Of a stretch of DNA of 64,000 bases, positions 10,169 through 21,310 are shown in pieces (positions within the stretch are counted from its first letter, which is position 1; every line of letters begins with the position of its first letter). The DNA comes from Sialis fuliginosa (taxonomy: Eukaryota; Arthropoda; Insecta; Megaloptera; Sialidae). Where the stretch lies: positions 9,220,993 through 9,284,992 of the forward strand of contig OY540814.1 in assembly GCA_961205875.1 (NCBI GenBank). Reading direction: 5' to 3'. Position numbers and translations under genes: made by a program. The notes beneath the pieces were generated by a model. That model was given only the letters and a program-made list of their open reading frames with translations. It had not been told where the DNA came from and did no database searches.

Positions 10169-10551
10169 CCCCTTAATGTACACATTAGTTTTGTTTTTTC
10201 GGTCAAAAAATGATCGGATTTGTGAAAATTTAGTGTTTTTACCTAATTAAATTGAAAAAAAAATTTTCAGTGGCGTAGTAACTGTACTTTATCTGGGAGC
10301 GCGAGGCGTATACATAAATTGTGTTTTCTTAAATAAAATGTTGTTTATTCGTTAAATATATGTATATTATAAAAAAATTTATAAGGACCTTACTTATAAA
10401 TTATACTTTATCTTTAATATCAGTGGCGTACTCAATAATTTTTTTCCTTTGCAAAGTAGTAAATAAAATGGTCGCTTGTATCTCAGTCGAGCGCGTACAA
10501 AATTGCCAGTAAGATTTGTTCGTGTCTGACACGAGCGTGTACATTAAGGGG
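10169..10551. mobile_element. piggyBac-like MITE with TTAA target sites
   Basis: TTAA at 10165-10168 and 10552-10555 flanks an inverted repeat CCCCTTAATGTACAC, exact over about 15 bp, after which the arms diverge. A CCC start next to TTAA is the signature of piggyBac-family elements. The 383-bp interior has no transposase frame, so it is non-autonomous. The interior words CAGTGGCGTAGTAA and CAGTGGCGTACTC occur as direct near-repeats at about 10269 and 10421. Confidence 0.75.
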
Positions 10552-10659
10552 TTAATGAAGATTTTTTAAATTACAGTTTTTCAGCAGTTTTAGTAAATAC
10601 TTAAAGTAAAATTTTACTAAATAGTACCTACAAGCTATATAAAATTTAATACCTTAATG

Positions 10660-10980
10660 CAGCGTTCCCCCCCCCCATACAATAATTTTCACTGAAAATC
10701 TCAACTAAATATAGAAAAAGAGCTTAGAGTGTCAATTTCTAATATTAAACCTTCTTTCGAAAAACTTTGCTCTGCAAGACAGGCCCAAGGGAGTCACTAA
10801 TAATTATTAATCTTCTTTTTAATTTAATATTGATAAGTTAATTATAATTATTACATTGTGCAGTACTGATACGTGTATATAGTATATCAGTGTAAATGTA
10901 ATAATTATTTAAATTATTAAATAAATATTAAAAAAAATTTTTTTTCGATATGCTCGCGCCCCACAGGTTGAGAATCGCTG
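10660..10980. mobile_element. Non-autonomous hAT element with perfect 8-bp duplication
   Basis: CCTTAATG occurs exactly at 10652-10659 and 10981-10988. The element opens CAGCGTTCCCCC and closes GAGAATCGCTG, so its outer inverted repeat is short (CAGCG). The right end, read in reverse, is the CAGCGATTCTCAACC wording typical of hAT elements in many animals. The poly-C after the left TIR (about 10 C) is probably a slippage expansion. At 321 bp it has no transposase. Confidence 0.85.
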
Positions 10981-11075
10981 CCTTAATGAAAATGTTTTTC
11001 TTTTATTATTATACGATATAATGTATGTATACAAACTTATTAATTATATCTGTCTATTATGATCATCAGATATTT

Positions 11076-11098
11076 AGAGGAGGGGGGGGGGGAGATAG
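11076..11098 (+). repeat. Purine/G-run
   Basis: A run of 11 consecutive G inside a purine-only tract, striking in such AT-rich DNA. It is one of three such runs in the window. Confidence 0.8.
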
Positions 11099-12240
11099 AA
11101 ATAAAATATGTCTAAGACTAGGCTTGTGTGATATCAGAACAACTTTTCTGAATCAGTAGATTTTCAACTCATCTTCGAACATACAAAGAGAAATTTTAAA
11201 AAATCCAACTTTCCGAATGCATCACGTCAAAATGGTATTTTCCCTCTATTATGATGTTCTTACATGAAGAAACTCCAGCGTATAACTTGGGCACCACCGC
11301 CGATTCCCGGAGAGCGTCGCAGTGCTACACCGTGATATGTATTGTCCGCGCTGTTGACACAGTTACGAACCCGCGACTGCTGGTTGCTCTTGCTTCACAA
11401 CCCCCAAATGATTTACGAAGTCGCGACATCATTGTCACTAAAAGCAACAACACGCTTGTTGTGTGTCATTTTTCTTTGTTTGCGTACTGTTTTTGACATT
11501 GTTTTTTAAGGAATATAATATGTAAGTTTTTTGTATAAAATATTTTGTAGAATTAAATATGTGCACAGTGTACACTGTACATACGAAATTATTTTCTTAA
11601 TATATACACTAAAAAAATTACTGATACAAATAACTCAAATTATTTTAATCAAATTTACTGAAAGCAAGTAAATTTTACTTGAACTAAATAATTCATTGAC
11701 GTTGCGTTCAAGGTTGGAACCTTTTTGATCCAAATAGCCTAATTTATTGATACAAATTAATATTATTTTATTCTATACAATAATTCTTTGAATTGATGTA
11801 TTTAATGATTTATTACAAATAATAAAAATTTTTGATCAAAATATAAACTAACAATAAGTTGACTCCAATTCAAATTATGTGCTCCAAATATATCCTTTTT
11901 TAATTTGATAAAATAAAACTATTCGACGCAACTAATTTAACCATTCGACCTGGATGAGAATTTCTATTGATGCACATAGAAATTATTTGATTCCAATAAC
12001 ATAGTATCATGAACCAACAAATACAATTATTCCAGAGCATTTGTATTTCAGCTCCGTATATAGGTACGTATAAGTTAGCCATATTCTAACCGATTTGGGG
12101 AAAACCAAGTCGTATAATTTGAAGAGGACAGAGTGTGACACCTGTTTTTTAAAGCTACAGTCAATTCCACTTGCTCGTAAAGTCGGGCTCCTCTTCAAGA
12201 TTTGAAATCCGCTGTGCGGTGAGTCAAAACATACCTTTAG
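11099..12240. other. Unassigned; GC-richer island at 11270-11490
   Basis: The island carries an 81-codon plus frame (11251-11496) with no recognisable domain and no good splice context, so I do not call it a gene. It includes repeated CGCGAC words. The rest is AT-rich. A 10-bp inverted pair TTGAAGAGGA / TCCTCTTCAA lies at 12119-12128 and 12189-12198. Confidence 0.4.
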
Positions 12241-12565
12241 AAAAGATAATTTAAAAAAACCTAACACCCCTTTTTACCCCCTTAGGGGTTGAATTTCGAA
12301 AAATCCTTTCTTTCAGATCATAATCACGTCAAGATGCTTCGATTGGCACCCCAACGAAGTCAATAGCATTTTTTATTTACGAGATTTCGTGAACGTAAAA
12401 AATGAAACGCACATACGTACGTCCATACACATACACACGCACACAGAAATCTTTCTGAAAATAGTGTAAATATACTATAGTGACCTTAAAACATACAATT
12501 ATGTTGAAATTTTTGATTTTGATTTTCGGACCGATTATAATAACTTCCAGTTGGGAAGTTAATAA
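12241..12565 (+). mobile_element. Dispersed-repeat fragment O with 3' stem-loop
   Basis: It includes CACCCCTTTTTACCCCC, then TTAGGGGTTGAATTTC, a CATAC/CACAC-rich tract, and ends ACCGATTATAATAACTTCC followed by AGTT and GGGAAGTTA. The last part makes an 8-bp hairpin before an A-rich tail. The architecture resembles families B, C and K. Only one copy is in the window; the assignment rests on that architecture and on my recollection of similar lepidopteran wording. Confidence 0.4.
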
Positions 12566-14124
12566 TTAAAAGACAGTAAACTCTAACCTTTGAACTGAAA
12601 TATCTCGGAATATATTGGTGAAAAAAATCTATTTTTTAGGTTCATGTACATCAAAACAAAGTACATCTGACCTAAATTCAAATATATCAATTGCTATTAA
12701 ACTAAATGTGCGTTAATCTCTACTCTCTACGTTTGTTATTGAATATAGATCATATCAATATTAATTTAAATATCATGATAAAATATCTGACAAAACTTAC
12801 TTACTGTTTTTACATTTTGTATTATCTATAGAATTAATTGAAATAATATAAAAAATAAATAAACACTGTCATGAATATTTTAAGCTTCTATACGGAATTT
12901 TTAATGTATAAGAAAGTAATTTCTTAAATCAGTAAATCACATCTTAAAGAAAACCTATATAATTTTGTATTCATACTTTCTGAATAGCAAATCGATCTTG
13001 TCTATTAATTCAATTTCCTGAAGAAAACTTGTAAAACTTTCATAGTGAATCTATACATAGAACTCTTTTCAGAAATGCAATAAATTTTCTGTTCAAAAAG
13101 TTGTTGAAATTGAAAACGTACAATAAAAAAACTAATAATAATATCAGATAACAGTCTAGACACATAAAATACAAAAATGTGTTCTGCGTGGTTCGACTTT
13201 TAATTATTTAAATTTACCCTTTGCTTACGATTCATAATGCTATTAATTATTAATAATACAACTGACGAAGAAGAAATGCAAAAATTCAAGACAGTTTTAA
13301 TTCAATATGATCTTGTAAGAGGAAGTGTGGAATTGCCCTATTGAATTAAATAAATTATGAGTTTTTTCAAAGTTTAAATATAACTTCAGACTTCATTATT
13401 TAATTATTGAATTGCATGATAATTTTAAATTACATACATTTTTTTTGAACCAAGATTTATGATACATTTTTTAGAGGAAATAAAACGTAAAAAAAACAAT
13501 TTTTTACTCACAATGAGCCAAAAAATCAGCTCTTAAAATATCTGTATCCCAAACCGGATCAGTCTGTATATGTAATATAATGTAATATAAGGGTACATAA
13601 ATATTAATATTTTCTGTTTTCTATGGCCTGTTGTATTTCCTGTTTGATACAGTATAAATTAAAAAAAATATTAGTACCAAATAAAAACGAAAAGCAATTA
13701 ACACTACAAGGAAACATATGCAAGCAAATATATATAATTTTTTTTTAATATCATATATCTGTAAAAAAAATTATAAAAAAGTACAAAAATCACAAAGGTA
13801 TGTCCGCTCAAATTATTTATAACTGCTCATATTTAAAGTAAAATAATTTAAAAGACAAGTGCGTGCACCCATAAAACCTTTTCCAATGACTTTTATAACA
13901 CTTTAGCCGAAGCTCAGTGCTGCCGCGAAATATTTTCTCTCATAAAAGTGTCCCGTAAATCAAAGACTCTCCCTGGTATGACGTAACAACACTGGGATAC
14001 ACAACTTGTGTGTGACTGTTCAGTAACGGTAGCTACACAAACTCGGGGGGGGGGGGGAATGTATCTTTAGCAATATGCGCTAAATTTATAATTGTTAAAA
14101 AATATATGATCAGTTATTACTTTA
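12566..14124. other. AT-rich stretch with small GC island and a G-run
   Basis: No gene. About 13900-14040 is GC-richer and single-copy here. A 13-G run lies at 14045-14057. Confidence 0.45.
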
Positions 14125-14230
14125 CAAGTCTTGAGGCTTGATACGGATCTTCGCTTCTGGGTGTAAACCATGTCGATTTGATCGTGTTATCGGCCAACGT
14201 TTCGTCACACATTGCAGTGGACATCTTCAG
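14125..14230 (-). mobile_element. Penelope-like terminal-repeat fragment (copy 1), with hammerhead-like core
   Basis: It closely matches 35255-35350, sharing CAACGTTTCGTCACAC and ATTGCAGTGGACA plus TGGATCTT-type wording. On the minus strand it reads CTGAAGA, then stem GTCCAC-TGCAAT-GTG(T)GAC, then GAAAC, again the CUGANGA / stem II / GAAA order (14200-14230). A weak GTT...AAC stem III follows, but no convincing stem I. Assignment to Penelope-like elements is by recalled resemblance. Confidence 0.4.
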
Positions 14231-14268
14231 GGCTCTTCTAAAAGTAGTTATTACTTTAATTAACAATC

Positions 14269-14419
14269 TAATGCCGTGCTTAAACCAGAAAAACAAAACA
14301 CAGCAACATGGTGTGTTTTTTTTTTACAAAATAGCAACAAGCTCTATACGTTTTTAAATACAAAATGTTTTAAAACCACCATTTCGCTGTTTTATCTTCT
14401 TGATCTAAACACGGCATTA
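14269..14419. mobile_element. Short palindromic MITE, family H copy 1
   Basis: Inverted ends TAATGCCGTG / CACGGCATTA enclose about 150 bp, with inverted similarity continuing inward (CCAGAAAAACAAAACA-type and AACAGCAACA words). TA may be the target duplication. Relatives lie at 27257-27397 and 33800-33891. No coding. Confidence 0.75.
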
Positions 14420-15618
14420 GACTAAGAAGTGAAGACAAATGTTAAATTGATATAAAAAATTGTTTACTTAAAAATATTAATTTTTGAATTTTTTAAATTC
14501 GACACATTTTACCCCTAGCCTGGGGTAGGAATGAACGGCTTTTGGAGCCAAATTTATATTAAATTATAATCAGATATTAGTTAAATAAAAAACACTTTGT
14601 ACTGTATTGCCGCTTTTACAGATTCATAGAACACAAAAAAAGAATTAGCATCGATGCATCCTTCATTATATTTAACATATGAAGTTAGTCACTCTTACTC
14701 CATGCGTCTTAATTTTTACCTTACTTTAGTTAAATTCAAAATATATTTCATATTAATAATACGAATACGTACAAATTGCAAAATAAGATCAGCATTAAAT
14801 TGGTTGATAATACCGGGAATTAGTGTTGTAAAAAAACAATTTAACATCTTTCAGTAATATTTAAAAAAATAACTTAAAGGGGCAAACCCAGTTAGAATTT
14901 TGAAAAAATAATTTTTTTTTTGCATTTTCTCAAAGTAGAATATTCCAAAAGTATTCTCTGAAAATTTCAGACAAATGTCCTATCCATAGACGATTTATTG
15001 TATGTTCCAAAATAATTTTTTTATTTGCATGCAATTCGTACTCAAAACTTTAAACGCGTTTTTCTCGAAACCATGTTTTCGAAGTCGGTGATCAAGTGAT
15101 CACTGTAACTTGATATCTCCTCGGTGACGTATTTCCGCACAAATGCTGATTGGGTAGGTAGCTGTTGAGACTAGCTTGTCTTTATATACAAAATATACAT
15201 ACCTTGGGTATATCGATATCTTATTGTTAGTGTTAATTTTTCTAGAAAATATTGAAATATTTATATTCTATTATATTATATTCTACAGTAATAATAATAC
15301 TTAGGCTGCCTGAGAATAACATTCCTCTTTCCCACATTAAACCCTTTGTCCGACTGTGTTTCTGTTTTATTATACAACAAAATGTATTCTGTGTCTAGTG
15401 TAATAGTTGTACTTCAAACAGTTTTCAAATTTACTTTGTCTTTTGTTCGTAGCCGTAGACGTTTTGACTTATAGAACAACAATGTATTTTATTAAATATG
15501 CTCACATAATGTTCAACTAATGTTTAACAAAAATGTAAAATATTTATAATATAGTAAAACAACTATGAATTATAAATTACACTACTACTAGTAAAAAATG
15601 AAAAGTTTTTATTATGTA
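14420..15618. other. Unassigned AT-rich DNA
   Basis: No gene is supported; the 67-codon plus frame at 14654 looks like chance. About 14880-15110, starting GGGGCAAACCCAG and including TTTCTCGAAACC, has the flavour of a dispersed repeat but has no second copy in this window. A GACTAGCTTGTC word with nearby TATATA occurs at about 15170-15190; I attach no function to it. Confidence 0.4.
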
Positions 15619-16415
15619 CTAGCTGTACCCGCGCGGCTTCGCTCGCATGGACTACGGAATTATTGTTGGTTTTTTGAAAAATATAGTTGATTTAAATACA
15701 AACACGATTAGTTATTATTGTAATAATACTAGTCAACACCAAAATTACCTAACAAAAACGAATCGGAAGAAAAAGTACAAATAGTTTTTGTTCTGTTTAA
15801 AAAAAGTTTATTATTGAAAACCAACAAATGACGATCAAAGGATTGAATGCCGGCCGAACGCACTACCGCCTACCGCACGCTGCGACACGGGTCTGCTTTA
15901 GTTCGCGCGAATAATATGTCCCCGTATGTATATTTCAAGTTATTTCCTGAACCAAAAGACCAAATTGAATGCTGTAAAGGGCAAATTATATCTACATTAA
16001 GTACTTATAACGATAAAATCTTTTTTTTTGCAAGTCATAAGTCCACGTAAACAGAACCAAAATATTCTTAATTTTCTTTGGAACCTAAAAGCAGTCATTG
16101 TGGCTTAAAATAAAAGATAGACATATGGTGTCGCGGACTTTATTTTAGATCTTTTGATTCTACACAATTCTTTACTACATTATTTGTTTAAGCAGCGTAC
16201 TGCAAAAAAGTGTGCCGGCGGAAAACTTTTCTGACTTGATTTGCTATTATCGTCACTGCTTAGTTGTTATGTTACCTAACGTAACAAAATATAGCCTATA
16301 ACCCGGCCAGAAAACGTACCTATGTATTAAAAATAAAACACAAATCGGATAAGAGGTTTCCGAGTGATAAGCGCACTAACGGACAGACAGACAGAGACAC
16401 GTTAAGCTTTATATA
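15619..16415 (-). mobile_element. Helitron-like family E, copy 1
   Basis: On the minus strand the 3' end reads GCGCGGGTACAGCTAG followed by T, that is a CTAG terminus after a GC-rich potential stem-loop, as in Helitrons. The 5' portion holds GTCTCTGTCTGTCTGTC, then CCGTTAGTGCGCTTATC, shared with copies at 19200-19705 (minus), 51723-52088 (plus) and the 23808 fragment. A GC-richer patch at about 15850-15920 gives a chance 67-codon frame. No Rep/helicase is present. Confidence 0.6.
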
Positions 16416-16574
16416 TATGTTGTATTCAATGCTACGAGTAGTAACAAGAATTCTTCCGTCTCGGGAAATTTTTCTCACACTATTAGTTTATAAGTCAAAA
16501 CGACTCCGCTATATGTAGACTTTCTTGAGCTACCAGTAGCTCACTGTTGACAGTTTGGCAACTGCTTATCTATG

Positions 16575-16825
16575 TAAGATATTGGTTTACTATCTACTTC
16601 AAAAACTGTCAAATTTAATTATTAGGTTTTTTGAAGTCAATTTTATTTTTTTTAAGTTTTTTATTTTTCCCCTTTTAAGTGGTGTATCTAAGAAGTCCCA
16701 GATCAGATTCTGATAAAATTTATGCGGGACTATTTCGGGAGTATACTCTTCCAAACAAAAAAAATCGTCCAAATTGGTGCATATATTATATTGGAGTTAT
16801 GCCCAAACATACATAAAACATATAT
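16575..16825 (+). mobile_element. Dispersed family L, copy 2 (partial)
   Basis: It shares TTTTTTGAAGTC, TTTTCCCCTTTTAAGTGG, GTGTATCTAAGAAGTCC, GGGAGTATACTCTT, AAATTGGTGCAT and GAGTTATGCCCAAACATAC with the copies at 6745-7706 and 62955-63297. It lacks the CCTCCTCC 3' end, so it is 3' truncated. Confidence 0.6.
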
Positions 16826-17486
16826 AGATACATATTCTTTTTCGAAGTACGTTCAAGAATCAAAAGTTATTATCAAGTTTTATGGTTCTTGTTTAATTAT
16901 AAGTTTATAATTCCTTGGGCGTGTCTTTCCACATTAAAATATCTTAGATTTTATGCACATTCAGCACTTATACTGTATTTATCTACAGTCACTGCTTCGG
17001 TTCCAACCCACAAAACCCCGCTGATTTTGCTTGAAGTATTCATTTCAATGTTATCTTTTTGTCGAGGTCATCGAATTATATCAACGCAAATCAGTCTTTG
17101 TGTTACGTATGTCTTTTAATGTGTATCATCTGGAGTCTGGAGCGACCCACAACGCTAAGTGATTAAAGATAATTTGCATTATAATATATTTTCTTTATGC
17201 TGATATTCATTGTTCAATATTATATTAGGTTGGTACGTTTAATGCATGTCAAATAAGTGATGTAAAGATTAAAATTAGGTTCAAATGTTTTATATACATA
17301 TGATTTTGTGGGAACAAATAGAATTTTTTTAAATTTAATTCTTGACACTGACATTTGGTTCCCCACATTCTGGATTTGAATAAAACATTTCTTTTGGAAA
17401 CATATATCTATGCTCTCCTTAAAAAAAACAAAAATATAAAATACAATTTTTATGGCTCACCTAATTAGTTCAGCTTTTATTATATA
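16826..17486. other. Unassigned AT-rich DNA
   Basis: No gene or repeat copy recognised. The short frames at 16722 and 16889 have no protein features. Confidence 0.45.
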
Positions 17487-18196
17487 CTAGCGCATTGGAC
17501 CCGAAGGTACTCGGGTTAATATCCACAAAATCATAGTGACCTAAAATATTCAAAATGCCCGCCCAACACGCTCACAACACACAGTTTACCACGAATTATA
17601 TACCTAAAGCTAACCTATCCATTAAAACGGAATAAAATCCGTTCAGTAATTACTGAGAAAACCGTATAAAATTATAATTTCAAACTCCCAGAAAACACCA
17701 GGTCTCGTCTAAGAATTTGTATGAAAATAAAAAAATAAATTGGTTAGTAACAATCATAATCAATTTCGATGTTTTACTTTTCATGGAAGTGAAATTTTTC
17801 TTTATATTTCAATTTTCAATCAATATACGTATCTATTTAAAAATATTTAAATGTTAACATATGTCAAAAATCATACAATTGTTCGACAATATATTTGAAA
17901 GAGACGCGATCATAGTAACTTAAATTAATAAAATAAAATATTGAAACCGTAAATTATAAAATCCTGTATTCCATGGCTAGGTACTATGTTTTTATATATC
18001 TACCTAAATGACAGTTGTATGCTGTGAAATCATGGAAATAAAACACGACTTGGATAAAGATTTTTTTAATCTTTTGATGTTAAATCTTAGGTTTTCATAA
18101 AATATTTGTTGCCACGATACTGCACAGAAAAATTATCTAACTGTTGGTGAAAACCGCATTGAAATCGGTTTAGTAATTCATTTTTATATATAGAGA
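17487..18196 (-). mobile_element. Complete non-autonomous Helitron-like element, family D
   Basis: On the minus strand it begins A|TCTCTATATATAAAAATG and ends with the stem-loop ACCCGAGTACCTTCGGGT, then CCAATGCG and CTAG|T. A 5' TC after A, a short 3' hairpin about 10 bp before CTRR, no inverted repeats and no target duplication are the classic Helitron features. It is 710 bp with no coding. It is the best-preserved reference for copies at 3190, 22210, 50987 and 61083. Confidence 0.75.
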
Positions 18197-19199
18197 TTAT
18201 TGTAAATCTCAGCTTTCTATTTCGAACGATTCAGTATCTTAAAGCTTGTAACAGACAGACAGACACCGTGTTGATTTCTTAAGTGTAGGTACCTAACAAA
18301 TGATTTATAAAATAAATACGAGAAAATTGAAATTTTATTGCTCGATTTAATTAATTAATTAATAATTAATAATTAATTTAATTTAATCCATGAAAATAAA
18401 AAATATAACAAATATTAAAAAATCAACAAACAGGTTAATATCTCTCTTTGATATTTGAATTCAAGAATTAATTTATTTCCTAGTGTAACAAGTTTGTATA
18501 ATACATGCATCCTCACGACCCAGCTTGACAGACAGCAGACACTTCCGTTTACACATGATTCACATTATGCACGTGTTTAGACGTTCCATGACGCACGTTT
18601 AGCGAATCTTTTTTGGTACATTATTCATTCACAATATCATGTGGGCATTGTGTTGACTCATAATCGCTATCTGGTTTCTATTAATTGTATTTGCACAGCC
18701 AATAGTAATTCATAATAATATACACATGGAATATTAAAATATATGTAGGTACACCTATTTTCATATATGTATTGAATGGAAGTAAACATTGACGTTTTAT
18801 ATTTGCTGTACAATTATGTAAAATAATGCTGAATGTATGTATTGATAATAGATTTTATAGACTAATATTACTTGTGAATAAACATTTTTTTTAATATGCG
18901 CATGAATGAATATTGTAATGTTAAATCACAATTGTGAAATATGCTGAAATTTATTTTGTTATTTTTCATATTTATATAGGTTGATGTACGTTTTATTGCA
19001 GAATTATTAATAGTAGGGTTCTATAAAATTAGTAACATATTAAAAAAGGACTAGGGCATACATAAAATCCCACAACGTCCGTAAGTATCTATTGACAATA
19101 ACTATAGAGATACTCTTTTAACGTTTTTGTTTCCAGTGAACCACCTTTTTAATAATTTATTTCATGAGATCTACTGGTATGGAACCAATTATTTGGAAA
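18197..19199. other. Unassigned AT-rich DNA
   Basis: No gene. A TTAA-rich low-complexity tract lies at about 18345-18385, and a slightly GC-richer, single-copy patch at about 18500-18640. Confidence 0.45.
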
Positions 19200-19705
19200 T
19201 ATTTTTTTAGTCTGAAAGAGTTAAAAGTTTCGATAGCGTCGCCAGTTTCAGTCAATATCTTACCGTATATACCTTATTTAAAGTTATTTTCTAAACTAAA
19301 TGACCAAATCGGATGATGTAAAAGGAAAATTATATCTACATTGAGTATTTATGACGATGGAATCATTTATTTCGATAAACAAAACATTTTTAATTTTCAT
19401 TGTAACATAAAAGCAGTCATTGTGGCTTAGATATAAAAGTTAGGTATATGGTATCGCTGACTTTATTTTAGATCTTTTCTTCTACACAATTCTTTACTAC
19501 ATTATTTTGTTCAATATTTCACGATCTATGGCGGTAAACTTTTTTCCGACTTGATTTACTATTATTGTCACTGCGTATTCTTTATGTTATCTAGCGTAAC
19601 AAAATATATCCTATAACCTGGCTAGTGAACATATTTATGAATTAAAAAAAAAACGTAAATCGGATCTGTAGTTCTCGAGTTATAAGCGCACTAACGGACA
19701 GATAG
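19200..19705 (-). mobile_element. Helitron-like family E, copy 2 (3' truncated)
   Basis: It matches copy 1 across AAATTATATCTACATT, AAAGCAGTCATTGTGGC, CGCTGACTTTATTTTAGATC-like wording, GTAACAAAATATA and CGAGTTATAAGCGCAC. The CTAG terminus seen in copy 1 is missing. Confidence 0.6.
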
Positions 19706-20475
19706 ACTAGAAAGTAAAAATAAATAAATATTATTCATGTGTTTCCGCTATTATTTAAAAATATTCTATTAATAATAATTTTCTATACAAATAACAGTAC
19801 CTCCACAAATACTATAGTCTGAAAAAACCGATAATAATACACATTGTAGGTATACATAGAATACCTATATACATACATATATCTGCACACACATATATAG
19901 ACACATAAAGCTAATTCTCAATGGGATTGTACATATTTACTCCACAACATGTAACACGTAAAAAGTATAGACAAGTATTTTTCACTTGCAACTGTAATTA
20001 TTTGCACTCCCTCGTGTGTTTTTATTACAATTAAAAACTACAAGCGGCACACTGTTTTTTATTGTTTAATACGGGACTCATAAAGTGGGAATTATGTTTG
20101 TTTGTTCTGTCGATAGAGATGCACGATGCTAGCTCATACAGTGGCGTATTATATGTATGTATAAAGAGGGTGACCATGAATTAATTACATATCTAAAAGT
20201 TATTAATTATATTATCAAAAAACATTAATATTATTAAACTTTTAATATTAATTTTAAATATCTCAATTGCATGTCCAGTAACTTAGTCCTCCCCCATTTT
20301 TTTGGAAAAAATATGCAAAGTTTGTGTTGTATTGTGCTCAAAAAAAAATTTGTTACCGCTTATACAAAAATAATTTTGATATAGTCTTTGGAATACATAT
20401 AAGTTAACCTCACAATTTAGAGAGCTATTTCCTAAATTGTTATTAAAAATGGCAAAGCTAACTTATACAAAAAAA
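19706..20475. other. Unassigned AT-rich DNA
   Basis: No supported feature. CAGTGGCGTATTA at about 20140 resembles a hAT end, but no partner was found. Confidence 0.4.
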
Positions 20476-21310
20476 AACATCTGCTAAATAAATGCACAGT
20501 GCTGAATTCACCAGAGGTAGTTAATTATTGAACAATTTAAATAAAAACCGATAAAATGTTCTAATAAATTGTCTGGCATTAATCATTTAATTTATATACA
20601 ATTTTACTAAAGAATATAAGTTTGAAATTTTTCTTTCTATTTAAAATTTTTTGACAATTTCAATCTAAATCTAAATCTAGGCAAAACGTCAAAATGACAT
20701 TTAATATGTCAAAGTTAATATCAATTAAAAAATAATTTGGGCAAGACATACACGAGTGCCTGCCATAAGGGTGCCGAAGTTCGTACTACATGGAATGTTT
20801 GGAGCCATGCATTTTTGAGTTATAAAAAAATATAAAAAAGTGTCAAGTTCTACTAATTGAGATCTATATTTTGACACCCCATTTGCCTATATATCAAAAT
20901 AAAAAATTCTATGACGCCCCTCCCTATTATTCCAAAATTTAAAATTATATTGTTGACTTATTATTTGCCATTGGTAGTCCCACCAAATCCTCGTTATGAA
21001 ATTATTTTCAGATTTTTTGAGCAAGTAGTTACCGAGATAGAGAGAGGGGAGACAAAATAAAATACTGCTTTTAGTCCCCTACAGGCGACATTTTTGAGTT
21101 AGAAAAAAAATATGACACCCCTTTCTATTATTCCCAAATTATAAAGATTACGAGCTATTAAGCTTTGAGTGGAAAGGACAGACGAACGGACGGACGACAA
21201 AGTAAGATTAATAGGGTTTCTTTGGAAGCCTAAAAAATGACGATATTTTAAAGCAAATTGAGATAAAACGTTGTAAGGGAATATTTTACAACAAACTTAG
21301 GTAATAGGTT
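20476..21310 (-). mobile_element. Family A copy 2, split by a family B insertion
   Basis: The left part (AACATCTGC, then AATGCACAGTG, through GTCAAAATGACATTTAA) and the right part (TTGTAAGGGAATATTTTAC) are contiguous in the copy at 32114-32922. Here they are separated by family B at 20731-21238. The copy is also shorter at its far end than 32114-32922. Confidence 0.7.
20731..21238 (+). mobile_element. Dispersed family B, copy 1, nested in family A
   Basis: It starts AATAATTTGGGCAAGACAT with a stem-forming CATACACGAGTG word, and carries GCCATAAGGGTGCCG, TCCCTATTATTCC and AGTCCCACCAAA. It ends with an AGGGTTTCTT...CCTAAAAAA tail. Relatives lie at 29316-29650, 44411-45293 and 48826-49453. No coding. 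Confidence 0.7.
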
